Assembly: GCA_013178185.1 (NCBI GenBank)
Contig: JABLXC010000028.1
Coordinates: 1-45,760 of the forward strand
Length of the DNA stretch: 45,760 nt
Source: Anaerolineae bacterium
GTDB lineage: Bacteria; Chloroflexota; Anaerolineae; Anaerolineales; Anaerolineaceae
Direction of reading: 5' to 3'
The notes under the pieces were generated by a model. It did not search any database. It had not been told where the DNA came from and was given only the letters and a program-made list of their open reading frames with translations. The number at the start of each line of letters is the position of its first letter. Position 1 is the stretch's first letter. Shown here one piece after another: positions 8,837 to 17,860 of the stretch. The position numbers and the translations under genes are program-made.

Positions 8837-9442
8837 ATGCGCATAGGCATCTTTGGCGGCACTTTTGACCCTCCCCACATCGGCCACCTGATCTTGGCCG
8901 CTGAGGCTGTTTATCAATTATCTCTTGATCATTTATTGTGGATGATTACTGAAACGCCGCCCCATAAACTGGATTGTGCCATTACCCCCCTTGAAGATCG
9001 TTTGAAACTGACGGTAAAAGCTCTCGAAAACAATCCTGATTTTTCCCTCTCAAGAATTGAAATTGATCGTCCCGGCCCTCATTTTGCCATCGATACGGTG
9101 CGGTTGCTGCGACAAAAATATCCGCAGGACGAGCTTTATTATCTGATGGGAGAAGATTCGCTGCGCGATCTTCCCACCTGGCATCTGCCGATTGATTTCG
9201 TCCAGGAAGTGGATGGAATTGGCGTGATGCGCCGGCCTGGAGTGGTCATCGACCAGAAAAAACTGGAAAAGAGCCTGCCGGGAGTATGGAGAAAGGTGTT
9301 CTTTCTTCATTCTCCACTCATTGAAATATCTGCAAGCTCTATTCGAGAACGGATCAGGGAAGGCAAACCATTTCGATACTTTGTTTTGCCAACCGTGTAT
9401 GATTTGATTGTGAGTGAGAAAATGTATCAGTCGAGAGAATAG
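8837..9442 (+). CDS. nadD: nicotinate-nucleotide adenylyltransferase
   Basis: The enzyme adenylates nicotinate mononucleotide to deamido-NAD in NAD synthesis. The 201-residue sequence has the nucleotidyltransferase motif GTFDPPHIGH at residues 8-17 and the C-terminal ASSIRERIREGKPFRYFVLP, a version of the SSTxIR motif. It lies 6 bases after obgE, as in many bacteria. The ribosome site is weak, consistent with translational coupling to obgE. It ends just before a convergent lipoprotein gene. Confidence 0.95.
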   Translation: MRIGIFGGTFDPPHIGHLILAAEAVYQLSLDHLLWMITETPPHKLDCAITPLEDRLKLTVKALENNPDFSLSRIEIDRPGPHFAIDTVRLLRQKYPQDELYYLMGEDSLRDLPTWHLPIDFVQEVDGIGVMRRPGVVIDQKKLEKSLPGVWRKVFFLHSPLIEISASSIRERIREGKPFRYFVLPTVYDLIVSEKMYQSRE

Positions 9443-9459
9443 TCTTGAATTTTTATTTG

Positions 9460-10311
9460 CTATTGTTGGATAAGCTCCAGTCTGCCTGCGCCGATCTCGA
9501 CTTTTATAGTTAGTAACGGACTCTCTCCTTCAGTCTTGTATACATTCTGGTCAATATTCCAGCTTCCCCTGGTAACATCTACGGTAGTTGTGGTACCGTT
9601 GTTTTCGATGATGCTAGCTGTACCTTTGGGGATAATTAGCTTGATGTTGCATCCCCCTCCTACAATCGTTACCGAGGCAGGCTGCTGAAGTTTCCCCGCG
9701 AAATCCAGGGTATAAGAGCCCGCGCTGGCGTCAAAATTCATTTGGGTGAAATTCGCGAATCCCAACCCTCTTAGCGTTGCAGTCGAGGCGCTGGTGGTGT
9801 AGGTTATCAGTTCCAGGGTTTCTGGGTTGTACTCTTCGAAAATCAATTCATTATCGCTGGCGCTGTCTTTGAACTCCAATTTCCGCAGAGGTACACCGCT
9901 TAGATTGATTTCTCCTTTATATGCGTTGGCATGCACAGATAATTCGATTGGGCTTTTCCCTAAAGCAAGATCCCATTTATTGATGATGGCAGCAGAAGGA
10001 ATCTGCAGTGGCAATTCGGGTTTTTGTTGGATTGTGATTTTATTATCGGTATGGATCAGTTGAGGTTCCCACTCCGGGATATTGTATTGAATCGTCCCTT
10101 CAACTGCTTTCGCGCCTCCACCTTTGAGGTTAAGGGAGCCCGCATTCATTTGTATAGTAATTTGGGTTACAGTGGAGTTCCCAGAAGGCGATTCTTCGAC
10201 ATTCATGGTTCGCGTTTCACCTGGTTTGATCGTTGGGACAGGGATTGTGATTGTGCAGGCGACGCTGATCAAAATTAGTAAGGAAGTAAGAATTAAAATC
10301 CTCTTTTTCAT
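9460..10311 (-). CDS. toast-rack/DUF4097-like lipoprotein
   Basis: The 283-residue protein starts MKKRILILTSLLILISVAC; the lipobox (SVAC) gives Cys19 as the lipidated residue. The rest is rich in beta strands, with repeated short motifs such as MNAGSLNLKGG and SAGSYTLDF, like the toast-rack fold found in LiaF-type and DUF4097 proteins. A TTG 66 bases upstream would extend the frame but would spoil the signal peptide. It is the last gene of a four-gene unit headed by an ECF sigma factor and presumably stands on the outer face of the membrane as part of envelope-stress sensing. The fold call is by pattern only. Confidence 0.65.
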   Translation of the reverse strand: MKKRILILTSLLILISVACTITIPVPTIKPGETRTMNVEESPSGNSTVTQITIQMNAGSLNLKGGGAKAVEGTIQYNIPEWEPQLIHTDNKITIQQKPELPLQIPSAAIINKWDLALGKSPIELSVHANAYKGEINLSGVPLRKLEFKDSASDNELIFEEYNPETLELITYTTSASTATLRGLGFANFTQMNFDASAGSYTLDFAGKLQQPASVTIVGGGCNIKLIIPKGTASIIENNGTTTTVDVTRGSWNIDQNVYKTEGESPLLTIKVEIGAGRLELIQQ

Positions 10312-10348
10312 CTTCAACCCTGTAAAATTTCGAGTTGGACAGGCTCGA

Positions 10349-11506
10349 TCATTCTTCTTTGGATGTTTGATTACCAACTGACGTTTTTCGTTGACGCTTT
10401 TTGGGCGGCTCAGAGGGCTGTTCCTGTGGATGTTGTTGTCCCGTTGATTCTGCCGTTCCCAAAATGGCGGATTTCTCTACGGGTGAAGCTTGCTGCAGTG
10501 TAGCTGGCGGATAAGGTGCAGGCGAGCTAGTAATTTCGTTTGCACTTTTTACCCCGAAGCGGGCGATCAATACGCTTCCGAGTCCCAGCATCAGCACCAG
10601 TGCCGGTGCAAGCCAGCCGATGCAGGGGATCCAACTCATTACTGTTGCTACCAGCGTGAGGATAAATGTGCCGATCCCAGCGCAAGCGGGGGCAGCGCAT
10701 TCCCATTTGAATAAGGTGGAAAGACGCTTTCCCACCTCAAAACCGGCGGCTATCCAACCGTATAGGAGCGCGGTGGCGAGGACCAAAAATCCCAGCAAGC
10801 TGATCGGCAGCAAAATAATCGTGATCCCGAGTAAAATGAGCAGCGCTGGAGCCACAATAAAAGTTAATAACCCTAACGCGCCGGCAATAATGGGCTGTTT
10901 TACCATCGTTTGCGCAATTCGGCCGGTTGGTTTTTCAAGGAACAGCATGATCAACAAAGCGAGGGCAGCAAGACCAAAAGCTTTAAACAACGCCCATAGA
11001 AGATCCCCAATGGGTTTCAGCAGGTCAAGCCTCACGGCAGATTGAATGGAACCTGGCCTGAGATCAAATGGTATCAGGTCAAATGGTAATTTGTTAAGGT
11101 CAAATGTTCCTGGAGTTTGAACTGTTGTGCTGCCTTTGACTTTTGAACCAGGAGATCTTTGAACAGTTGCGTTGATTGTTGTTAGATTTCCTTCCAGTAC
11201 CGATGCATCGCCTAACTTAACGTTGCCACCGATTGCAACCAGATCTCCGGTGATCGTGCCGTTTAATTCCAAAAAGCCGCCCATGATGAACACATCGCCA
11301 TCAACCAAAGCGTTTTCGTTGATGGTGGCAGTTCCACCAAAAATGGATAAGTCTCCTGAGAGGGTCTCACCCCTTTTTAGTTCATATGAACCGCCAAAAA
11401 CGATCTTTCCTTCGCCATCTGGCGACTGAGCAAACACTGGTGAAGGAAATACCAGCATCATGACTGTAATCAGGATAAACAGAGAGAGGGTCTTTGAGAG
11501 TTTCAT
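10349..11506 (-). CDS. bactofilin-like polymer-forming membrane protein
   Basis: The 385-residue protein has a signal peptide (cleavage expected after SPVFA), then about 120 residues of right-handed beta-helix-like repeats (SGDLSIFGGTATI, DGDVFIMGGFLEL, GDLVAIGGNVKL), then about four hydrophobic membrane segments between residues 170 and 310, and a charged, Pro/Gln-rich tail ending KKRQRKTSVGNQTSKEE. The repeats resemble bactofilin/polymer-forming cytoskeletal domains, but here they are exported rather than cytosolic. Its ATG overlaps the anti-sigma stop codon in ATGA, so the two are translationally coupled. Function unknown; probably an envelope scaffold controlled by the sigma factor. Confidence 0.7.
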   Translation of the reverse strand: MKLSKTLSLFILITVMMLVFPSPVFAQSPDGEGKIVFGGSYELKRGETLSGDLSIFGGTATINENALVDGDVFIMGGFLELNGTITGDLVAIGGNVKLGDASVLEGNLTTINATVQRSPGSKVKGSTTVQTPGTFDLNKLPFDLIPFDLRPGSIQSAVRLDLLKPIGDLLWALFKAFGLAALALLIMLFLEKPTGRIAQTMVKQPIIAGALGLLTFIVAPALLILLGITIILLPISLLGFLVLATALLYGWIAAGFEVGKRLSTLFKWECAAPACAGIGTFILTLVATVMSWIPCIGWLAPALVLMLGLGSVLIARFGVKSANEITSSPAPYPPATLQQASPVEKSAILGTAESTGQQHPQEQPSEPPKKRQRKTSVGNQTSKEE

Positions 11507-12042
11507 GCGTTATATACTCCTTTGACAGTGATCTGCCAAATTGCGACTATCCAGGCTAATGCCATGACAGTGAATGTTGTTGTAAACAGTATCCAGGCTC
11601 CGGCGGAAATTACCGGAGGAAGGATATCTACAAGAGGTCGAATTACCTGGGCTATTTTGACTAATGACATTGAAAGGGTTACCAATTCTTTGATCATTGC
11701 TACCAACACGTTGGCCAAACCCGTAGATGCAACTGCATAACCGACCAACATCGCACTGGTGATGAGAATCCCCATAATTAGAAATAAAAAAATTTTTCTG
11801 ATCTGTTTTTTGTGTTGAACAACGCGTTTTTCAGCTAAACTACTCTGCCACCGCGCAGTAAAATCAGAGGGAGGGGACACGACAGGGCTTGCAACCAGAA
11901 AAGATCTTGCCATTTGCCAGTTTTGATAAAGTCGTTGGCAATCCTGACAGGTTTCCAGATGGCGTTTTAATTCAAGCGACTGATCTTGGGAAAGCTCTAT
12001 CTCATCGTCCAGAATCCAGTTTTCAAAAGGTTGATGATTCAT
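11503..12042 (-). CDS. zinc-finger anti-sigma factor
   Basis: The 179-residue protein has an N-terminal anti-sigma zinc finger with HLETCQDC (the H-x3-C-x2-C motif) near residues 27-35, then two hydrophobic segments (about 85-107 and 140-170). Such proteins hold a cognate ECF sigma factor at the membrane until a signal releases it. The ATG at 12042 has a good ribosome site (GGAAGG) and lies inside the last 20 bases of the sigma gene, the usual sigma/anti-sigma arrangement. The second membrane segment is unusual for the simplest class and puts the C-terminus back on the cytoplasmic side. Confidence 0.8.
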   Translation of the reverse strand: MNHQPFENWILDDEIELSQDQSLELKRHLETCQDCQRLYQNWQMARSFLVASPVVSPPSDFTARWQSSLAEKRVVQHKKQIRKIFLFLIMGILITSAMLVGYAVASTGLANVLVAMIKELVTLSMSLVKIAQVIRPLVDILPPVISAGAWILFTTTFTVMALAWIVAIWQITVKGVYNA

Positions 12043-12616
12043 AGCGATTCCTTCCTGTAGTAAGGGCCGTGTGTTGGGCTGATTGCCATTTCTGAGCCAG
12101 TTGCAACCTGGCACGGTGAAGTCGACTTTTCACAGCGCTGAGCGAGCATGAAAGGGCTTCGCTAATTTCTTGATCCGATAGTTCGTACCAATAACGGAGT
12201 ATCAGTGCTGCCCGGTCTTGAGGTTTCATTTCTGACAATAATTGGTGTAACATTTGTTCTTCTTCTGATTGGCTCACAATCCATTCTGGATTGGGCGAGT
12301 GGTGGGGGATTATTTCATCTGTGGTTTCATCTAATTCAATGGTCGGTAATCGGCGTTTTCGTTGTTGATCGATGCAGTAATGGGCGGCAATGGAGAGCAG
12401 CCAGGTGATGAAAGACCGGTTGGGGTCATATCGATTAATAGCTTGATAGGCGCGCCAAAAACTCTCTTGAGCTGCATCTTCTGCCTCTTGTGAATCTCCG
12501 AGCATCCGGTAGCACAGGTTATAGACTGGCGTTTGATACATTTCTACGATATGAGCGAAGGCCGTCTCATCGCCTTGTATGGCGAGCTGCAGCTCTTCTG
12601 CCGCGTGATGATTCAC
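12023..12616 (-). CDS. ECF-family RNA polymerase sigma factor
   Basis: The 197-residue protein has region 2 (YRMLGDSQEAEDAAQESFWRA) and region 4 (RAALILRYWYELSDQEISEA followed by SLSAVKSRLHRARLQLAQK), with no region 1 or 3, which defines an ECF sigma factor of the RpoE/SigW type. The start is GTG at 12616 with AGGAG 6 bases upstream; a nearer ATG at 12620 is out of frame. It heads an operon with its anti-sigma factor and two envelope proteins, so it most likely controls its own operon and an envelope-stress regulon. The -35/-10 it recognises could not be read from the upstream sequence. Confidence 0.88.
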   Translation of the reverse strand: MNHHAAEELQLAIQGDETAFAHIVEMYQTPVYNLCYRMLGDSQEAEDAAQESFWRAYQAINRYDPNRSFITWLLSIAAHYCIDQQRKRRLPTIELDETTDEIIPHHSPNPEWIVSQSEEEQMLHQLLSEMKPQDRAALILRYWYELSDQEISEALSCSLSAVKSRLHRARLQLAQKWQSAQHTALTTGRNRYESSTF

Positions 12617-12960
12617 CCATTACTCCTGCGTTGTAAATTGTCTAACTCATATACGAATTTGAGTAAATTTAGTTGCGGAAACAAATCCTCAAGTTATTAT
12701 AAATATCTTCAACTCTTTTACGGAAGATATTCTTCGGTACACTGGTTGAGCAGTTTTTCTTGGCGTAAAGTGAAATTGAGGAGGCTGTCTGAGTTTCAAG
12801 ACCGTTGCCTTCTCTTGATGGTGATGATAATTCTGAAGGGGGGTGAAAGACTTTAATAGATTGAAATTAAAGACAACCTCTATTGCCATGATCATTTAGC
12901 GCAACCGCATCCTGATTGGCTATTTGATCATTTATTCATTTGAGGCAGGCTGCTGAAAAT
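12617..12960. other. intergenic region upstream of the ECF operon
   Basis: This 344-base stretch separates the sigma gene start from the stop of the deoxynucleoside kinase, both on the minus strand. It is AT-rich and must hold the sigma operon promoter. Short frames within it have no ribosome site or recognisable sequence. I saw no tRNA, hairpin-plus-U-run or clear -35/-10 pair. Confidence 0.5.
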
Positions 12961-13596
12961 TTAAAAAACAATTTCTTCTTTGCCTGCCAGTTTTTCCTGA
13001 ACACGGTTGACAACTGTCGTCAGGTGACGTTTGTGATGTACAAAATCAAGATCGTCTGTCCTCAGAGTCAGCACAGGACAAATGTCAAAGGTTGAAATCC
13101 AGTCATCATAAAAACTTTCAAGTAGTGAGAGATACTCTTCAGTGATGCTTGTTTCAATATTGCGCGCCCTCTTTCTAATTCTTTCCATTAACAACGCTAC
13201 CGGCGCTTTTAAATAAATCAAAAGTGAAGGGGGCGGCAGGTTGCGGGTAATCAGGTGGAAAACTTTCAGGTAGGACTGGTAATCTAATTCTGAAAGATTG
13301 CCCATGTGATAGAGGGCGCGCGCAAATATATAGGCATCTTCATAGATGCTACGATCAATTATCGCCGATTGAGGGGCATTCCACATGTCCAGATGCTGCT
13401 CAGCCCGATGTCCTAGAAAGAATATTTGCAGGTGAAACGACCATTGAGCCATATTTTCATAGAAATTAGGGAGGTAGGGATTGTCAGCAACGGACTCGTA
13501 AGCAGTGCGCCACCCAAGCTGTTGCCCAATACGCTCTGTTAAGGATGTTTTCCCTGATCCGATATTCCCTGCGACAAGAATGAGCCGTTTTGCCAT
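12961..13596 (-). CDS. deoxynucleoside kinase
   Basis: The 211-residue protein phosphorylates deoxynucleosides (dG/dA or dC type) in nucleotide salvage. It has a P-loop GNIGSGKTSL near residue 9, the DRSIYEDAYIF motif (the DRS/ERS substrate-binding signature) near residue 78, and an arginine-rich LID segment ERIRKRARNIE. The ATG at 13596 has AGGAG 6 bases upstream; the frame extends 9 codons further without a better site. It stands alone between the TCA cluster and the ECF unit. Substrate preference cannot be read from the sequence alone. Confidence 0.9.
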   Translation of the reverse strand: MAKRLILVAGNIGSGKTSLTERIGQQLGWRTAYESVADNPYLPNFYENMAQWSFHLQIFFLGHRAEQHLDMWNAPQSAIIDRSIYEDAYIFARALYHMGNLSELDYQSYLKVFHLITRNLPPPSLLIYLKAPVALLMERIRKRARNIETSITEEYLSLLESFYDDWISTFDICPVLTLRTDDLDFVHHKRHLTTVVNRVQEKLAGKEEIVF

Positions 13597-13699
13597 ATGG
13601 TGCTCCTGAAATCGACATTTCAACTAATTATAGCGGCTTGTTGTAAACCTTGACGGAGCAAGTTCCGTTTGTCAGAGGATTGATCCCGGACTGCATTGT

Positions 13700-16408
13700 T
13701 TAATCGATCTGCGTATTTTGTGAAATTAACTGGTTCAGTAAAAAATTTAGAATGCCGCCATTAAGGTAATACGCTAGCTCGCGTTGGCTGTCCAGACGCA
13801 GCAGTGTCTTGAATTGGCGTGTGCTTCCATCGATCCCTCTGGCTCTTACTTTGATCATCGCGCCTGGTTTTATATCCTTCTTTTCAAGCAAAATGTCAAT
13901 GAAATCGGTGTTTTTTATTCCAATCGTAGCTGCAGATTGACCTTCTAAGAATTGAAGAGGCAGAACGCCCATACCGGCAAGGTTAGAGCGATGTATCCTC
14001 TCATAGGATTCGGCAATGATGGCTTTCACTCCCAAGAGCAGCACACCTTTTGCCGCCCAATCTCGACTTGAGCCAGTGCCATACTCTTTGCCTGCCAGGA
14101 TTACTAAGGGGGTCTTTTCTTGTTGATAATTCGTTGCGGCGTCGTAAATTGTCATGATTTGTTCAGAGGGGAAATGAACTGTCATCCCGCCTTCGATGCC
14201 AGGGGTGAGCATGTTCTTAAGGCGGATGTTAGCAAGGGTTCCTCGAACCATAATCTGGTCATTTCCTCTTCGGGCGCCGTAGGAATTGAAATCCTCTACC
14301 GTCACTCCTAATGAAAGCAGGTATTGTCCTGCGGGACTGGAAGCCGCAATGGAGCCTGCTGGAGAAATGTGATCGGTTGTAATCGAATCGCCCAACCATG
14401 CCAGGATACGCGCGTTGGAAATGGCGTGGACATCTTTCCTTTCATTCGTGAAAAACGGCGGATTTTGGAGATAGGTGGAATGCGGTTCCCAGGTGTACAA
14501 ACTGCTATCCGGGCTAACCAGTTGGCCCCAGTATTCATTCTCTTTCCATATCCTGGCATAATTTTCTCGATACATTTCTGGTTGGACGGTGCTCTTTACG
14601 ATGGCGTAAATCTCGCTCGAGGAGGGCCAGATATCCCGCAAGAAAACCGGCTCTCCATATTTCCCCGTTGAAAGCGGCTCTCTGGTTAAATCGACGTTCA
14701 TGTTTCCTGCAATTGCATAGGCAACCACTAAGGGCGGCGAGGCCAGATAGTTTGCTCGGGTGTGAGGACTCACCCGCCCCTCAAAATTTCTGTTGCCAGA
14801 TAAGACTGCTGCAACCACCAGATTGTTTTGATCGATGGCGGAAACAATTTCCTTGGGGAGCGGCCCGGAATTTCCTATACAGGTTGCGCAGCCGTAGCCA
14901 ACGAGATGAAAACCTAGCTGCTCAAGCGCATCCATTAAGCCGGCCTTCCTCAAGTATTCTATTACTGCCCGAGAACCTGGGGCCAGGCTGGTCTTTACAT
15001 AAGGCTTTATCGTTATACCTTTTTCAATGGCCTTTTTTGCAAGCAAGCCCGCGGCAATCATGACGTAGGGATTGGATGTGTTGGTGCATGAGGTGATCGA
15101 AGCAATAACGACAGCACCATGCTTTAGCTGGCTGGGTTGGTTGTTGGCTTTAATATCAATGCTCTTATCAATATCACTTGCATCGATGCCGTAACCGTTT
15201 TGATTTTTAGGAGCGGTTAGCGATTTCTGAAAGCTTTCTTTTACAGCAGAAAGGGATACTCGATCCTGGGGACGTTTTGGCCCCGCAAGACTGGCCTCGA
15301 CCTTATTTATGTCCAGCTCCAAAACAGAGGAATACTGTGGTTCTGGATTGCCGACTCTCCAGAACAGTCCTTGAGTCTCATAATAAGCTTCAACCAAGCT
15401 GGTAAGATCATGATCTCCGCGCGTCAATAACAGGTAATCCAATGTTTGGGAATCGACCGGAAAGTAGATGGTGGTAGCGCCGCTTTCGGGAGCCATGTTG
15501 GCTATCATCGCCCGGTCCGATAGGTCCAGGTTCGCCAGGCCGGGGCCGAAAACTTCTACGAATTTTTCTACCACGTTGTGCCGACGGAGAAGCTGGGTGA
15601 TTGCGAGCGTCAAGTCTGTGGGGGTAGTTCCTTCTGGAAGTTTGCCGGAAAGGTAAAGTCCTACCACGTCAGGGATAAGAAATTCGACCGGTTCGCCAAG
15701 CATTGCGCCGACAGCCTCAATCCCGCCAACTCCCCAACCCAGTACCCCCAATCCATTGACCATCGTTGTATGAGAATCAGTACCAACAACGGTATCTGGA
15801 TAAAGGATAGGCTCTTCATTAATGTTTTTTTCCAAAACCACCCTGGAAAGGTATTCCAAGTTAACTTGATGAATAATACCGGAAGAAGGTGGAATAATCC
15901 GTAAATTGCTGAATGCATTCTGACACCAATGCAGGAAAGCATACCGTTCCTTATTCCGTTCAAACTCAAGACGAGTATTGCGCTCAAATGCTTCTGGGAT
16001 TCCTGCGTAATCTACTTGCAGGGAGTGATCAATTACAAGGTCAACTGGGATAACAGGATTGACCCTCTCAGGGTTGCCGCCCTGTTGTACAACCGCGGAT
16101 CGCAACCCTGCCAGATCGTTTAGCACGGGTACGCCAGAGAAATCCTGTAAGATCACACGGCCAGGGAAAAAGGAAACGGTTGCGGTGTCGTGGCGCTGGG
16201 GGGACCAGTTGGACAAATTGACAATTTCTTCCTTTGGTGTTTTTCCGAAGTGGTGATTGCGGATTGCTCCTTCCAATAAAATTCGTATCGAATACGGGAG
16301 GTTTTTTAATTGCGCCTTGTTAATCAATGGGCAACGATCGATTTGGTAAATCGCGTAGGATCGGTTATTTATATTCAGTGTAGTTTGAGATTCGCAGATT
16401 TCTGGCAT
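13700..16408 (-). CDS. acnA: aconitate hydratase, AcnA type
   Basis: The enzyme interconverts citrate and isocitrate with a [4Fe-4S] cluster. It has 902 residues, the normal AcnA/IRP1 length. The cluster cysteines are in SITSCTNTSNP and GCATCIGNSGPLP; the C-terminal swivel domain carries the GTGSSRDWAAKG motif. It begins 18 bases after icd, in the same direction, so the two consecutive steps of the TCA cycle are co-transcribed and face the citrate synthase gene across a shared regulator. The C-terminal end (LISQNTQID) shows no anomaly. Confidence 0.97.
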   Translation of the reverse strand: MPEICESQTTLNINNRSYAIYQIDRCPLINKAQLKNLPYSIRILLEGAIRNHHFGKTPKEEIVNLSNWSPQRHDTATVSFFPGRVILQDFSGVPVLNDLAGLRSAVVQQGGNPERVNPVIPVDLVIDHSLQVDYAGIPEAFERNTRLEFERNKERYAFLHWCQNAFSNLRIIPPSSGIIHQVNLEYLSRVVLEKNINEEPILYPDTVVGTDSHTTMVNGLGVLGWGVGGIEAVGAMLGEPVEFLIPDVVGLYLSGKLPEGTTPTDLTLAITQLLRRHNVVEKFVEVFGPGLANLDLSDRAMIANMAPESGATTIYFPVDSQTLDYLLLTRGDHDLTSLVEAYYETQGLFWRVGNPEPQYSSVLELDINKVEASLAGPKRPQDRVSLSAVKESFQKSLTAPKNQNGYGIDASDIDKSIDIKANNQPSQLKHGAVVIASITSCTNTSNPYVMIAAGLLAKKAIEKGITIKPYVKTSLAPGSRAVIEYLRKAGLMDALEQLGFHLVGYGCATCIGNSGPLPKEIVSAIDQNNLVVAAVLSGNRNFEGRVSPHTRANYLASPPLVVAYAIAGNMNVDLTREPLSTGKYGEPVFLRDIWPSSSEIYAIVKSTVQPEMYRENYARIWKENEYWGQLVSPDSSLYTWEPHSTYLQNPPFFTNERKDVHAISNARILAWLGDSITTDHISPAGSIAASSPAGQYLLSLGVTVEDFNSYGARRGNDQIMVRGTLANIRLKNMLTPGIEGGMTVHFPSEQIMTIYDAATNYQQEKTPLVILAGKEYGTGSSRDWAAKGVLLLGVKAIIAESYERIHRSNLAGMGVLPLQFLEGQSAATIGIKNTDFIDILLEKKDIKPGAMIKVRARGIDGSTRQFKTLLRLDSQRELAYYLNGGILNFLLNQLISQNTQID

Positions 16409-16426
16409 GTGGTTTGATCCTCAACT

Positions 16427-17764
16427 CTATTGATTTTGCATCCAAGTAATAATTTCGTTTCCGAACTGGGAGGTCTTTACGAGGGTTGAATCTTTGCTTT
16501 GATTATGCAGGTCGAAGGTAAAGAGTTTTTTTGAGATTACCGCTTGGATAGCGGCAATCAGAAGATCAGCTGCTTCTTTCCACCCCATGTACCGAAACAT
16601 CATTTCGCCGGATAAGATCACTGAACTGGGATTGACGGCATCCTTGCCGGCAAATTTTGGGGCGGTGCCGTGCGTGGCCTCAAAAATAGCAACGCCGGTA
16701 TCGTAATTAATATTTGCGCCAGGAGCAATTCCAATACCTCCCACCAGCGCTGCCAGGGCATCAGAAAGATAATCGCCATTTAAGTTTGTTGTAGCAAGCA
16801 CATCAAAATCTTGTGGGCGTGTAATGGCGGCTTCGAAAGCGGCATCTGTGATAACATCGTTAACCCACAAGCGTCCCGACGATAGGGCTTTGGATTGCTC
16901 AAGGTTTGCTGTATCTTCTCCCAGAGCGTTTTTAGTTTGCTCCCATTGGCGATTCGTATAAACCTGTTGGCTGAACTCCTTTTCTACCAGATCATATCCC
17001 CAATTCCGAAATGCGCCTTCTGTATATTTCATAATGTTGCCCTTGTGGACCAGGGTAACGGATCGGCGGTGGTTGGCCAACGCCCATTTTACTGCTGCGC
17101 GAACAAGCCGCTCTGTTCCTTGCTTTGATATGGGTTTGAGGCTGATGCCGGAACTTTCCGGAAATCGAATTCGGTTGAATTCGTCTGGAAATTGGTTCTG
17201 CAAAAACTGAAGTAACCGCTTGTTCTGTTCTGTATTGGCCTGGAATTCGATGCCGGTATAGATGTCTTCGGTATTCTCCCGGAAAACCACCATATCCACG
17301 TTTTCCGGGTGGCGCATCGGGGAAGGGACTCCCTGGAACCATCGCACAGGGCGCTGGCAGACGTATAGATCTAATGCCTTTCGCATCGCGACATTAAGTG
17401 ACCGGATGCCTTCGCCAACCGGCGTGGTCAACGGTCCTTTGATGCCAATTTTGTAGTTTTTGAAAGCCAGGACAGTTTCTTCTGGCAGCCAGTTCTTTAC
17501 AAGGCTATAAGCCTTTTGTCCGGCCAAAACCTCTAACCATTGTATTTTTCTCTTGCCGTTGTATGCCTTTTCGACGGCGGCATCGAAAACACGTTGAGCG
17601 GCAGCCCAAATGTCTGGTCCTGACCCATCTCCCTCAATGTAAGGAATGATAGGATGGTCAGGCGTTACTAATTTTCCGTCAGCGATAGTAATTCTATTTT
17701 CTGTAGGAGCATGTTGAGAAGGGAAGGGAGGCATACCCATTCGGCGCATTCCTTTCTTTGGCAT
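16427..17764 (-). CDS. icd: isocitrate dehydrogenase, NADP-dependent
   Basis: Oxidative decarboxylation of isocitrate to 2-oxoglutarate. The 445-residue sequence has the substrate motif [15 protein letters not shown] (Ser corresponding to the phosphorylated Ser113 of E. coli Icd) and GTAPKFAG near the C-terminus. The Lys-Phe pair corresponds to Lys344-Tyr345 of the E. coli enzyme, and the Lys supports NADP use. The start is taken as the first ATG ([11 protein letters not shown]); two further Met codons follow within 11 residues and no site has a good ribosome-binding sequence. It is the first gene of icd-acnA and diverges from the IclR gene. Confidence 0.95.
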   Translation of the reverse strand: MPKKGMRRMGMPPFPSQHAPTENRITIADGKLVTPDHPIIPYIEGDGSGPDIWAAAQRVFDAAVEKAYNGKRKIQWLEVLAGQKAYSLVKNWLPEETVLAFKNYKIGIKGPLTTPVGEGIRSLNVAMRKALDLYVCQRPVRWFQGVPSPMRHPENVDMVVFRENTEDIYTGIEFQANTEQNKRLLQFLQNQFPDEFNRIRFPESSGISLKPISKQGTERLVRAAVKWALANHRRSVTLVHKGNIMKYTEGAFRNWGYDLVEKEFSQQVYTNRQWEQTKNALGEDTANLEQSKALSSGRLWVNDVITDAAFEAAITRPQDFDVLATTNLNGDYLSDALAALVGGIGIAPGANINYDTGVAIFEATHGTAPKFAGKDAVNPSSVILSGEMMFRYMGWKEAADLLIAAIQAVISKKLFTFDLHNQSKDSTLVKTSQFGNEIITWMQNQ

Positions 17765-17785
17765 TGATTGATAGGATCAAAAGGG

Positions 17786-17814
17786 TTGACATTTGTTGCG
17801 GCTATTATTATAAT
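17786..17814 (+). promoter_or_regulatory. consensus promoter for the IclR gene
   Basis: TTGACA (17786-17791) and TATAAT (17809-17814) are both perfect and 17 bases apart. On the other strand a TATAAT at 17812-17807 is placed to serve icd, so the two -10 elements overlap and the divergent promoters probably compete. Confidence 0.75.
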
Positions 17815-17831
17815 ACATAAATCCATTAATG

Positions 17832-17842
17832 GGACACTGTCC
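17832..17842. promoter_or_regulatory. palindromic operator candidate, IclR/icd intergenic
   Basis: GGACACTGTCC is a perfect palindrome around a central C, just downstream of the expected iclR transcription start and about where the -35 of a divergent icd promoter would be. A further half-site GGGACA lies at 17851-17856. It is a natural place for the IclR protein to bind, but that is inference. Confidence 0.4.
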
Positions 17843-17860
17843 TATATAAAGGGACAACGA

